From Methylococcales bacterium (GTDB lineage Bacteria; Pseudomonadota; Gammaproteobacteria; Methylococcales; Methylomonadaceae), in assembly GCA_030654015.1 (NCBI GenBank), contig JAURYI010000076.1:1-64000 (forward strand): DNA of 64,000 nt, given 5' to 3'. A program made the translations under genes and the position numbers. Below the pieces are notes generated by a model. The model ran no database searches. It worked only from the letters and a program-made list of their open reading frames with translations, and was not told where the DNA came from. Of the stretch, positions 56,156-64,000 are shown piece by piece. Numbering within the stretch: position 1 is the stretch's first letter; every line of letters starts with the position of its first letter.

Positions 56156-58039
56156 CTACTCAGCAGCTTGTTCTGCTGTGGCTTTCGGTGTGATTTTTAT
56201 ATCAGCACTGGATTGTAAGCTATTAACCACTGCGTTAAATTCGGTTTGACCGAAGGCGTGGGCAATATTCTTTTTTGCCAGTTCCAGTTTTTTCTTATCG
56301 TCGTCACTCATCACACCAGCAGTGACTTTGTTGATACTGACGATAACCTGTTCACCCGTGGGCATTGGCACAATCACTACGCTGGGCTTATCACCTGCGG
56401 GTTTTGCCGCTTTAAAAATAGCATCGGCAAACTGTTCAGGTAATTGCGGCTTGTTGCGTGATAATCCAGTGACTTTTTTGATGTCCAGTTTCTGCTCAGT
56501 TGCAACCGCTTGCATCGCTTCACCCGCCTGTAAACGGGCGGCAATTTCTTTTGCTTTGCTGATAGCCAGTACTTTGGCTTTATCGGCTTGTAAAGCGGCG
56601 ATGATGTCGGCTTTCACGTCTTTCAGTTCGCGTGCGGCAGCTTCTTTGTGTTCCAACTGACGTAATACCACTAAACGATCCGAACCTACTTCAATCGGTG
56701 TGCTGTTGTTGCCTTGTAAGACCTCTTCCGCAAATGCCGAGCCGCGAATTTTGTCTTCTGCGGCAATACCGTCACCTTTGTCTTTGGTGAACAGGTTGGA
56801 TTTTTTAATGGTCAATCCTAAGGTATCCGCAACCGCTTGCAAGCTGTCAGGATGTTCAAAACTCATGCTGGTCAAGGTTTCACCCGCTTCATAGAAACTG
56901 GTTTCTGCCTGTGCCTTTTGATAGCTTTTGGTTACTTCGTCTTTGACGCTATCGAACGGTTTAATATCGCCCGCTGATAGTTCGGTGACTTTAATTAAAT
57001 GGTAGCCGAATTTTGATTTAACGGGCTTGGATACTTCATTCAATTTTAATGCGGTCGCCGCATCTTCCAGCGGTTTTTCCATCGCGCCTACATTGAATAA
57101 GCCTAAATCGCCGCCTGTTTTTGCGGTTAATTTATCCTCAGACATTTCTTTGGCTACGGTAGCAAAGTCTTTAGCGGCTAATTCCTGTTGCGCTTTAACG
57201 GCTTTTTCCAAAGCGGTTTTGTCATCAATTTTGTCATTGACCATGAACAGAATATGACTGATTTTGCGACGTTCAGGGGTGGTGTAGGTGTCTTTCTGCT
57301 CGTCATAGAACGCTTTCAGTTTGTCATCGGAAACGGCTACTTTGCTGGCTAATTCAGGCAATGACAATTCAACATATTCCACAGACAGCTGTTCGGGTAT
57401 CTGGAATTTTTCTTGATGCTGTTGATAGTAACTGGAAATATCCGCATCTGAAGGCTGCTCGGTTAATACAGGCAGGGCAACAGTTAGATAATCCGCATCA
57501 CGCTGTTGATTTTGAATTTTGAAAAAACTTTCCACATCGTAATCAGTCGCAAAACTGCTGTTGATAATGCTGCCTTGCAACTGCTCCATTATAATGGCGT
57601 TTTTGATGCGGTTGACAAACTCGGCAGAGGTCATTCTTTGCGAATTGAGCAGGGCTTTATATTGCGCCTCGCTAAACTGTCCATTAACTTGGAAGTACGG
57701 TAATGTCTTGATAAAGTCGCGTGTACCCTCATCAGTAGCAACCAGACCTTGCTTGCGAACATATTGCAGCAATACTTCATCACTGATGAGTTTTTCCAAG
57801 GCTTGATTTTTCAGGCTCTGTTCATCAATACCCATGCCTTGAAATTGTTGGCTGTACTGCTCATAGGCTTTATTCACATCGCGTTGATAAAAATCTTTAT
57901 CACCCACTGAGGCGACGGCTGTTTCTTTGCTGCTATCCGTGTAGCTTTCGATACCCCATAAGCCAAAGAGTACACACATACCTAACAACAACACTTGCGC
58001 AAAAATACCATGCGCTTTCTCTCTAATTTTTGTCAGCAT
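56156..58039 (-). CDS. ppiD: periplasmic folding chaperone PpiD (SurA-like)
   Basis: 627 residues. One N-terminal membrane helix (about 14-33) anchors the protein. The SurA-N-like region (about 40-180) is followed by a parvulin domain (about 255-355, RKISHILFMVNDK, GGDLGLFNVGAMEKPLEDA, SKFGYHLIKVTEL) and a helical tail. It helps outer-membrane and secreted proteins fold as they leave SecYEG. Order ppiD-tRNAs-hupB-lon is standard for the group. Confidence 0.93.
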   Translation of the reverse strand: MLTKIREKAHGIFAQVLLLGMCVLFGLWGIESYTDSSKETAVASVGDKDFYQRDVNKAYEQYSQQFQGMGIDEQSLKNQALEKLISDEVLLQYVRKQGLVATDEGTRDFIKTLPYFQVNGQFSEAQYKALLNSQRMTSAEFVNRIKNAIIMEQLQGSIINSSFATDYDVESFFKIQNQQRDADYLTVALPVLTEQPSDADISSYYQQHQEKFQIPEQLSVEYVELSLPELASKVAVSDDKLKAFYDEQKDTYTTPERRKISHILFMVNDKIDDKTALEKAVKAQQELAAKDFATVAKEMSEDKLTAKTGGDLGLFNVGAMEKPLEDAATALKLNEVSKPVKSKFGYHLIKVTELSAGDIKPFDSVKDEVTKSYQKAQAETSFYEAGETLTSMSFEHPDSLQAVADTLGLTIKKSNLFTKDKGDGIAAEDKIRGSAFAEEVLQGNNSTPIEVGSDRLVVLRQLEHKEAAARELKDVKADIIAALQADKAKVLAISKAKEIAARLQAGEAMQAVATEQKLDIKKVTGLSRNKPQLPEQFADAIFKAAKPAGDKPSVVIVPMPTGEQVIVSINKVTAGVMSDDDKKKLELAKKNIAHAFGQTEFNAVVNSLQSSADIKITPKATAEQAAE

Positions 58040-58072
58040 ATCGCTCTACCTGAACTTGTATGATTTTAAGCA

Positions 58073-58110
58073 AAAAAAAACCCCGAACCAGTCAACGATT
58101 CGGGGCTTTT
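58073..58110 (-). terminator. intrinsic terminator after tRNA-Asp
   Basis: CCCCGAA (58081-58087) pairs with TTCGGGG (58099-58105); on the minus strand eight T follow. It ends the hupB/tRNA transcript before ppiD. Confidence 0.88.
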
Positions 58111-58115
58111 TGATT

Positions 58116-58192
58116 TGGCGGAGTGGACGGGGCTCGAACCCGCGACCACCGGCGTGACAGGCCGGTATTCTAACCAACTGAACTACCACTCC
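58116..58192 (-). tRNA. tRNA-Asp (GTC)
   Basis: 77 bases with CCA. Acceptor GGAGTGG/CCACTCC; anticodon arm CCGGC-CTGTCAC-GCCGG gives GTC. T arm CGCGGGTTCGAGCCCCGT-like is intact. Six bases from tRNA-Val. Confidence 0.96.
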
Positions 58193-58198
58193 AAAGTC

Positions 58199-58274
58199 TG
58201 GTGGGTGCTGAGGGGTTCGAACCCCCGACCCTCGCCTTGTAAGGGCGATGCTCTCCCGGCTGAGCTAAGCACCC
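58199..58274 (-). tRNA. tRNA-Val (TAC)
   Basis: 76 bases with CCA. Acceptor GGGTGCT with its complement; anticodon arm TCGCC-CTTACAA-GGCGA gives TAC. Directly downstream of hupB (13-base gap), likely one transcript with tRNA-Asp. Confidence 0.96.
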
Positions 58275-58287
58275 GACTAAAGAAATC

Positions 58288-58560
58288 CTAGTTTACAGCA
58301 TCTTTTAAAGATTTACCAGCTTTAAATGAAGGAATTTTTGCAGCCTTAATAGTAATCTCAGCCCCAGTTTGTGGATTACGTCCTTTGCGTTCAGCTCTGT
58401 CCTTTACCGCATAGGTTCCAAAGCCAACTAAAGCGACTGAATCACCGCTGCTTAATGCTTTTGTAACTGCACCAATAAAGCCATCTAATGCACGACCCGC
58501 ATCCGCTTTAGTCAATTCAGCAGACTCTGCTATAGCGTCAATAAGTTCCGATTTATTCAT
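58288..58560 (-). CDS. hupB: HU-beta DNA-binding protein
   Basis: 90 residues. [29 protein letters not shown] and [45 protein letters not shown] are the HU pattern with the conserved RNPQTG turn. A nucleoid protein, in its usual place after lon. Confidence 0.96.
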   Translation of the reverse strand: MNKSELIDAIAESAELTKADAGRALDGFIGAVTKALSSGDSVALVGFGTYAVKDRAERKGRNPQTGAEITIKAAKIPSFKAGKSLKDAVN

Positions 58561-58715
58561 TATTCCCCCTTAGGAAGTCATTTTTTAAAATTATATTCTA
58601 CAAGACCCGCATGATAATTTTTATGCATCCATGGTCAGCGACACAAAAAACTCGGGTATTTATAACAACTGCACTTACGTAGTGTCAAGCATTAACCACC
58701 CTGGAGGCCATGATT

Positions 58716-58752
58716 TTTGCGGTTTTGCCATTTTTTCTGGCAAAACCGCAAA
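58716..58752 (-). terminator. terminator after lon
   Basis: A perfect 15-base stem (TTTGCGGTTTTGCCA and its complement) with a seven-base loop follows the lon stop by four bases. Confidence 0.85.
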
Positions 58753-58756
58753 TTGC

Positions 58757-61189
58757 CTAATGCGCTGTTAAACCCTGATTTACTATTTTAACGGCTTCAG
58801 TTTCATTTTTTCCTGACTCTTCCACTTCTTTTTTTTCAAACGGAACTGGCATATATTGTAAAGCAACTTCCAATACCTCATCTATCCAATGAACCGGCTT
58901 TATTATCAAGTTCTGCTTGATGTTTTCCGGTATTTCAACTAAATCTTTTTCATTCTCAGCAGGTATCAAAACTGTTGTTATACCGCCGCGATGAGCGGCC
59001 AGAAGCTTTTCTTTCAAGCCCCCAATAGGCAATACCTCCCCTCGCAAGGTAATTTCACCGGTCATGGCCACACAAGCTCGAACCGGTATCTTGGTCAAGG
59101 CTGAAATAATGGCCGTACACATACCCACACCGGCACTCGGACCATCTTTTGGTGTAGCACCCTCAGGCACATGAATATGTATATCGTTCTTCTGAAACAG
59201 CTCATTATCGATACCCAGTATTTCTGAACGACTCCTGACCACCGTCATTGCCGCTTCAATTGACTCCTTCATCACATCGCCGAGCTTACCCGTTGCCGAA
59301 TGCTTACCTTTTCCGGGGATTACTGCGGTTTCAATGGTCAATAATTCGCCCCCCACTTCGGTCCAGGCCAAGCCGGTAACTTGTCCAATCTGATCCTTCT
59401 CTTCAGCAAGACCGTAATGAAAACGCTTAACGCCCAAATAATTATCCAAATTTTCAGGATTCACCACGACCTTGGCTTTTCTTGGTTTCAACAATAAATC
59501 TTTCACTACTTTACGACAAATTTTCGAAATTTCCCGCTCAAGACTCCGAACACCGGCTTCGCGAGAGTAATAACGAATCATATCCCTGACCGCGTCTTCT
59601 GTAATCTGAATTTCCCGCTCTTTAAGACCGTTATTTTTAACTTGTTTCGGAACTAAATACCGAATTGCGATATTGATTTTTTCGTCTTCCGTGTAGCCGG
59701 CAATGCGTATAACTTCCATTCTATCCAACAATGCTGGGGGAATGTTCATAGTATTTGCGGTCGCAACAAACATCACATCAGACAAGTCAAAATCCACTTC
59801 CAGATAATGATCTGAAAAAGTGTGGTTCTGCTCGGGATCCAGGACTTCTAATAAAGCCGACGCCGGATCACCTCGAAAATCAGCCGCCATTTTGTCGATT
59901 TCATCTAGCAAAAACATAGGATTGCGTGTTTTCACTTTAGCCAGATTCTGCAAAATCTTACCCGGCATAGAGCCTATATAAGTCCGACGATGACCACGAA
60001 TTTCCGCCTCGTCACGCACTCCGCCCAAGGACATACGCACGTATTTGCGATTAGTTGCCCTGGCAATAGACTCGCCTAGCGAGGTTTTTCCTACGCCTGG
60101 AGGTCCTACCAAACACAAAATCGGCCCTTTGAGTTGTTTTACTCGCTGCTGAACAGCAAGATACTCAAGAATACGCTCTTTAACCTTATCTAAACCATAG
60201 TGCTCGGCCTCTAAAACCTGCTCAGCAACCTTTAGATCATGCCTTACTTTAGTTTTTTTCTTCCATGGCACATTGACCATCCAGTCAATATAATTACGCA
60301 CCACGGTTGCCTCAGCTGACATAGGTGACATCTGTTTAAGCTTATTAAGCTCAGCATCCGCTTTTGCTTTAGCTTCCTTAGACATACCCGCATCTTCAAT
60401 CTTCTTCGCCAACGCTTCAATTTCATTAGGCACTTCATCCATATCCCCTAATTCTTTTTGAATCGCTTTCATCTGTTCATTCAGATAGTATTCCCTTTGA
60501 TTCTTTTCCATTTGCTGCTTAACGCGCACGCGAATTCTTTTCTCCATCTCCAGAAGATCAACCTCTCCTTCCATTAAGGTCATTAAATCTTCAAGGCGCT
60601 TTTCAATATCTGCCGTTTCAAGGATAGCCTGTTTTTCATTAACCTTTAAAGTCATATGAGCCGCCATCGTATCGGCAAGCCGGCTTGGATCATCAATGCC
60701 TGCTAACGAATTCAACACTTCTGGCGGAATCTTATTATTGAGCTTAACGTATTGATCAAACGAATTAATGACCGTCCGCTGCAACACATCCTGCTCTTGC
60801 TCGGTTAGCTTTAAAACGTCGAAAATTTCCGTTACGACCGCAGAAAAATAGCTTTCTGTCTCCTTATAGTGCAATACTTTGCTGCGCTGAACCCCTTCAA
60901 CCAAAACCTTGACCGTTCCATCCGGCAACTTAAGCATTTGCAGGATATTAGCCAGAGTCCCTACCTCATAAAGATCAGCAACATCGGGATCATCAACTTC
61001 TGCTTCTTTTTGCGCAACCAACAATATTTGTTTGTTGTCCTTCATCGCAGCATCCAAAGCATCAATCGATCTTTCCCTACCGACAAACAAGGGAATGACC
61101 ATGTGCGGATAAACCACGACATCTCTGAGCGGCAAAACTGGAATCAGTACATTTATTTGTTGTAACTCTGTCATTTTGTGCGTTTCCAT
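58757..61189 (-). CDS. lon: ATP-dependent protease La (Lon)
   Basis: 810 residues. N-terminal substrate domain (about 15-210), coiled middle, AAA+ domain with Walker A GPPGVGKT and [29 protein letters not shown], and C-terminal protease domain with catalytic Ser in [15 protein letters not shown] and Lys in [14 protein letters not shown]. It degrades misfolded and regulatory proteins. The first ATG (61189) has AAGG upstream; an ATG at 61174 is the alternative. A heat-shock-like promoter precedes it. Confidence 0.97.
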   Translation of the reverse strand: METHKMTELQQINVLIPVLPLRDVVVYPHMVIPLFVGRERSIDALDAAMKDNKQILLVAQKEAEVDDPDVADLYEVGTLANILQMLKLPDGTVKVLVEGVQRSKVLHYKETESYFSAVVTEIFDVLKLTEQEQDVLQRTVINSFDQYVKLNNKIPPEVLNSLAGIDDPSRLADTMAAHMTLKVNEKQAILETADIEKRLEDLMTLMEGEVDLLEMEKRIRVRVKQQMEKNQREYYLNEQMKAIQKELGDMDEVPNEIEALAKKIEDAGMSKEAKAKADAELNKLKQMSPMSAEATVVRNYIDWMVNVPWKKKTKVRHDLKVAEQVLEAEHYGLDKVKERILEYLAVQQRVKQLKGPILCLVGPPGVGKTSLGESIARATNRKYVRMSLGGVRDEAEIRGHRRTYIGSMPGKILQNLAKVKTRNPMFLLDEIDKMAADFRGDPASALLEVLDPEQNHTFSDHYLEVDFDLSDVMFVATANTMNIPPALLDRMEVIRIAGYTEDEKINIAIRYLVPKQVKNNGLKEREIQITEDAVRDMIRYYSREAGVRSLEREISKICRKVVKDLLLKPRKAKVVVNPENLDNYLGVKRFHYGLAEEKDQIGQVTGLAWTEVGGELLTIETAVIPGKGKHSATGKLGDVMKESIEAAMTVVRSRSEILGIDNELFQKNDIHIHVPEGATPKDGPSAGVGMCTAIISALTKIPVRACVAMTGEITLRGEVLPIGGLKEKLLAAHRGGITTVLIPAENEKDLVEIPENIKQNLIIKPVHWIDEVLEVALQYMPVPFEKKEVEESGKNETEAVKIVNQGLTAH

Positions 61190-61225
61190 AAATGGAACCT
61201 TATAACAATTTTCTTGAAAAAGAGA

Positions 61226-61253
61226 TTATGGGGTCGTTAATTAGAATAGCAAG
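61226..61253 (-). promoter_or_regulatory. sigma-32-like heat-shock promoter of lon
   Basis: On the minus strand CTTGCTA and CCCCATAA are 13 bases apart, close to the RpoH consensus CTTGAAA-N13/14-CCCCATNT, about 40 bases before the lon start. This matches heat induction of lon in related bacteria. Confidence 0.72.
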
Positions 61254-61297
61254 GATGCCACCTAAAAATAGTACCTTTGATTATCTACAGCACAAAA

Positions 61298-61329
61298 AAA
61301 GGGAGCTTTAAAAAATAAAAGCTCCCTTT
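61298..61329 (-). terminator. intrinsic terminator after clpX
   Basis: AAAGGGAGCTTT and AAAGCTCCCTTT form a 12-base stem; on the minus strand seven T follow. It separates clpX from lon. Confidence 0.92.
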
Positions 61330-61347
61330 ATCATCCATCAATAATCT

Positions 61348-62625
61348 TTAAGACTCCGCAGAAGCCTTTTTCTTTTCGGTTTCATAAACCAAAATAGGCT
61401 CTGACTCACCTGAAATAACACCACCATCGACAACAACCTTGGAAATATTATCCGCAGACGGCAACTCATACATGGTGTTCAGCAGAACATTTTCGACGAT
61501 AGTTCTTAGCCCTCTCGCCCCTGTTTTTCGCTCCATCGCTTTGCGAGCAATTGCAATCAGAGAGTCATCCCGAAATTCCAGTTCAGCGCCTTCCATTTCA
61601 AATAAATGCTTATATTGCTTGATTAGCGCATTTTTAGGCTCGGTCAATATTTGCACCAAAGCCTTCTCGTCCAGCTCTTCTAAGGTAGCAATAACAGGAA
61701 GACGACCCACAAATTCAGGAATCAAGCCGTATTTAATCAGATCTTCAGCCTCGACTTCGGCAAACAGTTGCCCAATATTTCTAGTCTCATCTTTGGTTTT
61801 TATTTCAGCTGAGAAACCTATTCCGCCTTTTTCGGAGCGATCTTTAATAACTCGATCCAAGCCGGCAAAAGCACCGCCTACTATAAATAGAATATTAGCC
61901 GTATTAACTTGCAAAAATTCCTGCTGGGGATGTTTGCGCCCGCCTTGAGGCGGAACCGAAGCAATAGTTCCTTCAATCAGCTTCAACAAAGCCTGCTGAA
62001 CGCCCTCACCTGAAACATCTCGAGTAATTGACGGGTTATCTGATTTCCTGGAAATCTTATCGATTTCATCAATATAAACAATACCGGTTTCAGCCTTCTC
62101 TACATCATAATCACATTTTTGCAGAATCTTCTGAATAATATTTTCTACGTCTTCACCGACATAACCCGCTTCTGTCAACGTAGTTGCATCAGCAATAGTA
62201 AACGGCACATCCAGTAATCGAGCTAAAGTCTCAGCCAGCAAAGTTTTCCCTGAACCGGTAGGTCCAATCAACAAAATATTACTTTTTGCCAATTCAACGC
62301 TATCTTTTTTAGACTTACTACGTAGGCGTTTATAGTGATTATAAACAGCTACTGCCAAAATCTTTTTCGCATTTTCCTGCCCGATAACATAGCTATCAAG
62401 CTCTTCTTTTATCTCTTTTGGCTTGGGCAACTCACCGCCACCAAAAGAAAAAGAAGATTCATCCTGTAATTCGTCTTTTATAATGTCATTGCAAAGATCT
62501 ACACATTCATCACAGACATAAACCGATGGCCCAGCAATAAGCTTTCTGACCTCATGCTGACTTTTACCGCAAAAAGAACAATAAAGCAGTTTGTCATCAT
62601 CTTTGCTATTCTTGTCATTACTCAT
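61348..62625 (-). CDS. clpX: ATP-dependent Clp protease ATP-binding subunit ClpX
   Basis: 425 residues. The N-terminal zinc finger CSFCGKSQ...CDECVDLC binds adaptors; the AAA+ unit has [32 protein letters not shown] and the ClpP-binding IGF-like loop region. It unfolds substrates for ClpP. 89 bases after clpP in the expected order. Confidence 0.97.
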   Translation of the reverse strand: MSNDKNSKDDDKLLYCSFCGKSQHEVRKLIAGPSVYVCDECVDLCNDIIKDELQDESSFSFGGGELPKPKEIKEELDSYVIGQENAKKILAVAVYNHYKRLRSKSKKDSVELAKSNILLIGPTGSGKTLLAETLARLLDVPFTIADATTLTEAGYVGEDVENIIQKILQKCDYDVEKAETGIVYIDEIDKISRKSDNPSITRDVSGEGVQQALLKLIEGTIASVPPQGGRKHPQQEFLQVNTANILFIVGGAFAGLDRVIKDRSEKGGIGFSAEIKTKDETRNIGQLFAEVEAEDLIKYGLIPEFVGRLPVIATLEELDEKALVQILTEPKNALIKQYKHLFEMEGAELEFRDDSLIAIARKAMERKTGARGLRTIVENVLLNTMYELPSADNISKVVVDGGVISGESEPILVYETEKKKASAES

Positions 62626-62714
62626 AAATTAGACTCCCGCAACCATCCAGAGATGATGTTTTTTTACTTTTGATGGAATAAAGAATATAGCGAAATACAA
62701 AAAAATACCAACCG

Positions 62715-63362
62715 TTATTTCTCAGCAACAACCGTTCGGCTCGATAATACTTGATCAATCAAACCATACTTAACAGAATCATTTGCACTTAAAAAGTTAT
62801 CCCTATCCGTGTCCTGCCGAACCTTTTCTATCGGTTGGCCGGTATGATCAGAAAGAATTTTATTCAACTTTTCTCTGATTGACAAAATTTCTTTGGCATG
62901 AATATCAAAATCGGAAGCCTGCCCCTGAAAACCGCCCAATGGCTGATGAATCATCATTCTTGAGTGAGGTAAACAATACCGCTTGCCTTTTGCTCCACCC
63001 GTCAGAAGCAGTGCTCCCATACTGGCAGCTTGTCCAATACACATAGTACTGACATCAGGCTTAATAAACTGCATAGTGTCATAAATTGACATGCCAGCAG
63101 TCACCGATCCACCTGGCGAATTGATATATAAATGAATGTCTTTATCAGGATTTTCCGATTCTAAAAAAAGCAACTGGGCGACAATTAGATTAGCAGAATA
63201 ATCTTCAACCTGCCCCACCAGAAAAATGACGCGTTCTTTCAATAATCTTGAATAAATATCAAAAGAACGCTCACCTCGAGCAGTTTGTTCAATAACGATA
63301 GGAACCAACCCACCCGCTGCTTCTGGAGCAATCACTTGATTTTTTATGTACTGGTTATGCAT
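62715..63362 (-). CDS. clpP: ATP-dependent Clp protease proteolytic subunit ClpP
   Basis: 215 residues. Catalytic Ser in [11 protein letters not shown], His in [13 protein letters not shown] and Asp in DRDNFLSA are intact; [22 protein letters not shown] is the family core. A short N-terminal propeptide precedes the mature start. The ATG directly abuts the tig stop. Confidence 0.97.
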   Translation of the reverse strand: MHNQYIKNQVIAPEAAGGLVPIVIEQTARGERSFDIYSRLLKERVIFLVGQVEDYSANLIVAQLLFLESENPDKDIHLYINSPGGSVTAGMSIYDTMQFIKPDVSTMCIGQAASMGALLLTGGAKGKRYCLPHSRMMIHQPLGGFQGQASDFDIHAKEILSIREKLNKILSDHTGQPIEKVRQDTDRDNFLSANDSVKYGLIDQVLSSRTVVAEK

Positions 63363-64000
63363 TTAAACCCCTTGACCATGCTTACTCATCGCATCACTAA
63401 AACTTATAGCTTCATCCGACACTTTTGCTTGAGCAACCAGCCAATTGATGGTCTGATTTTCCAAAACCATCTGCCGTACATCGTTCAATCGGCTTTCATC
63501 AGAATAATACCACGCTATAACGTCACTAGGACGTTCATAGCTTTTTGCCATATCTTCAATAGTAGAACGTACTTTATTATCGTCCAGCTTGATGTTATTT
63601 TTATCAATAATTTCACCCAAGATAAGTCCAAGCGCCACTCGACGCTTTGCCCGCTCTTCAAATAAATCTCTTGGCAGCTTCACATCTTCCGGCTTCATTT
63701 TCTGTCTTTTAGCATTCTCGATGTACGGTTTCATCATACTTTCGACTTCCTGATCGACTAATGCATTTGGCACAAGGATCTGGATTTTTTCATACAAAGC
63801 GTCCATCACTGCATTTTTAAGCTTAGCGTGCAATGCCTGCTCAAGCTCACCCTCCAAGTTACTTTTAATATCTTCACGGAAAGCCTCTACCGAACCCTCA
63901 ATACCGTATGCTTTAATAAAAGCATCGTCAATTTCCGGCAATATTGGCTCTTCAACGCTAATGACCTCAACTTCAAACTCAGCCACTTTACCGGTCAACT
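63363..64000 (-). CDS. tig: trigger factor, C-terminal part (partial, cut by window edge)
   Basis: The frame is open to the window end, giving about 212 residues. FEVEVISVEEPILPEIDDAFIKAYGIEGSVEAFREDIKSNLEGE is the end of the PPIase domain and start of the helical arms; the chaperone C-domain follows. The ribosome-binding N-terminus lies outside. It is co-transcribed with clpP (no gap). Confidence 0.93.
   Translation of the reverse strand, partial: LTGKVAEFEVEVISVEEPILPEIDDAFIKAYGIEGSVEAFREDIKSNLEGELEQALHAKLKNAVMDALYEKIQILVPNALVDQEVESMMKPYIENAKRQKMKPEDVKLPRDLFEERAKRRVALGLILGEIIDKNNIKLDDNKVRSTIEDMAKSYERPSDVIAWYYSDESRLNDVRQMVLENQTINWLVAQAKVSDEAISFSDAMSKHGQGV

Noticed and set aside
58600-64000. 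Right end of the window as a foreign or misjoined segment
   Set aside because: Its wording of codons looked a little different from the middle of the window, but gene order from ppiD through hupB and lon to tig is the standard one and runs without a break.

Overview
The window reads as chromosome of a moderately AT-rich gammaproteobacterium, most likely a methylotroph or methanotroph of the Methylococcales type. The gene order tig-clpP-clpX-lon-hupB-(tRNAs)-ppiD, the rpsP-rimM-trmD-rplS and pheS-pheT-ihfA-merR operons, and ypjD next to ffh are gammaproteobacterial. The fhcA gene (formyltransferase/hydrolase complex subunit A) points to tetrahydromethanopterin/methanofuran-linked C1 oxidation. 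No name below genus level can be supported from sequence alone.

Layout. 1-5.7 kb: a signalling cluster, with a PAS-GGDEF protein whose EAL domain is cut off, a response regulator fused to a KaiB domain, a CBS-phosphatase-anti-sigma kinase protein, and a STAS domain fused to a substrate-binding-like domain. 5.7-18.2 kb: chromate transporter, envelope proteins (DUF748/AsmA-like, UPF0182), a short-chain dehydrogenase and a P2A-type Ca/Mn ATPase. 18.5-27.4 kb: a MoxR-DUF58-DUF4381-VWA-VWA/TPR (Bat-like) operon, interrupted by a large AT-rich membrane patatin gene bordered upstream by palindromes. 27.4-33.9 kb: a tightly packed six-gene operon behind a perfect 28-bp Zur-like palindrome. It encodes three G3E (COG0523) GTPases, a ZIP transporter, a DUF1826 protein and FhcA.

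34.1-39.6 kb: a degraded island between dusA and tRNA-Pro(GGG). It holds a frameshifted DUF1998-type helicase remnant, an intact-looking 840-bp IS5-family element with TAA target duplication, one small ORF and a repeat-rich stretch beside the tRNA 3' end. 39.7-45.8 kb: merR-ihfA-pheT-pheS, flavin reductase-nadC and a mismatch glycosylase. 45.8-48.9 kb: a PIN-toxin fragment and a three-gene unit (membrane peptide, P-loop ATPase, winged-helix/TPR protein) that looks like a split STAND conflict system. Two of its proteins share an unusual N-x-L-x-G-x-x-N-x-I-x-V motif. 49-64 kb: housekeeping genes (ypjD, ffh, rpsP-rimM-trmD-rplS, sdaA, hemW, ppiD, tRNA-Asp, tRNA-Val, hupB, lon, clpX, clpP, partial tig), with clear intrinsic terminators and a heat-shock-like promoter before lon.

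The most novel reading is the Zur-like operon. It places the zinc-dependent hydrolase subunit of the formyl-methanofuran complex among zinc-allocation GTPases and a zinc importer, suggesting that C1 oxidation is protected during zinc starvation. The KaiB/partner-switch cluster and the split STAND unit are the next most interesting. All functional assignments come from reading motifs in the sequence; no database search was possible.
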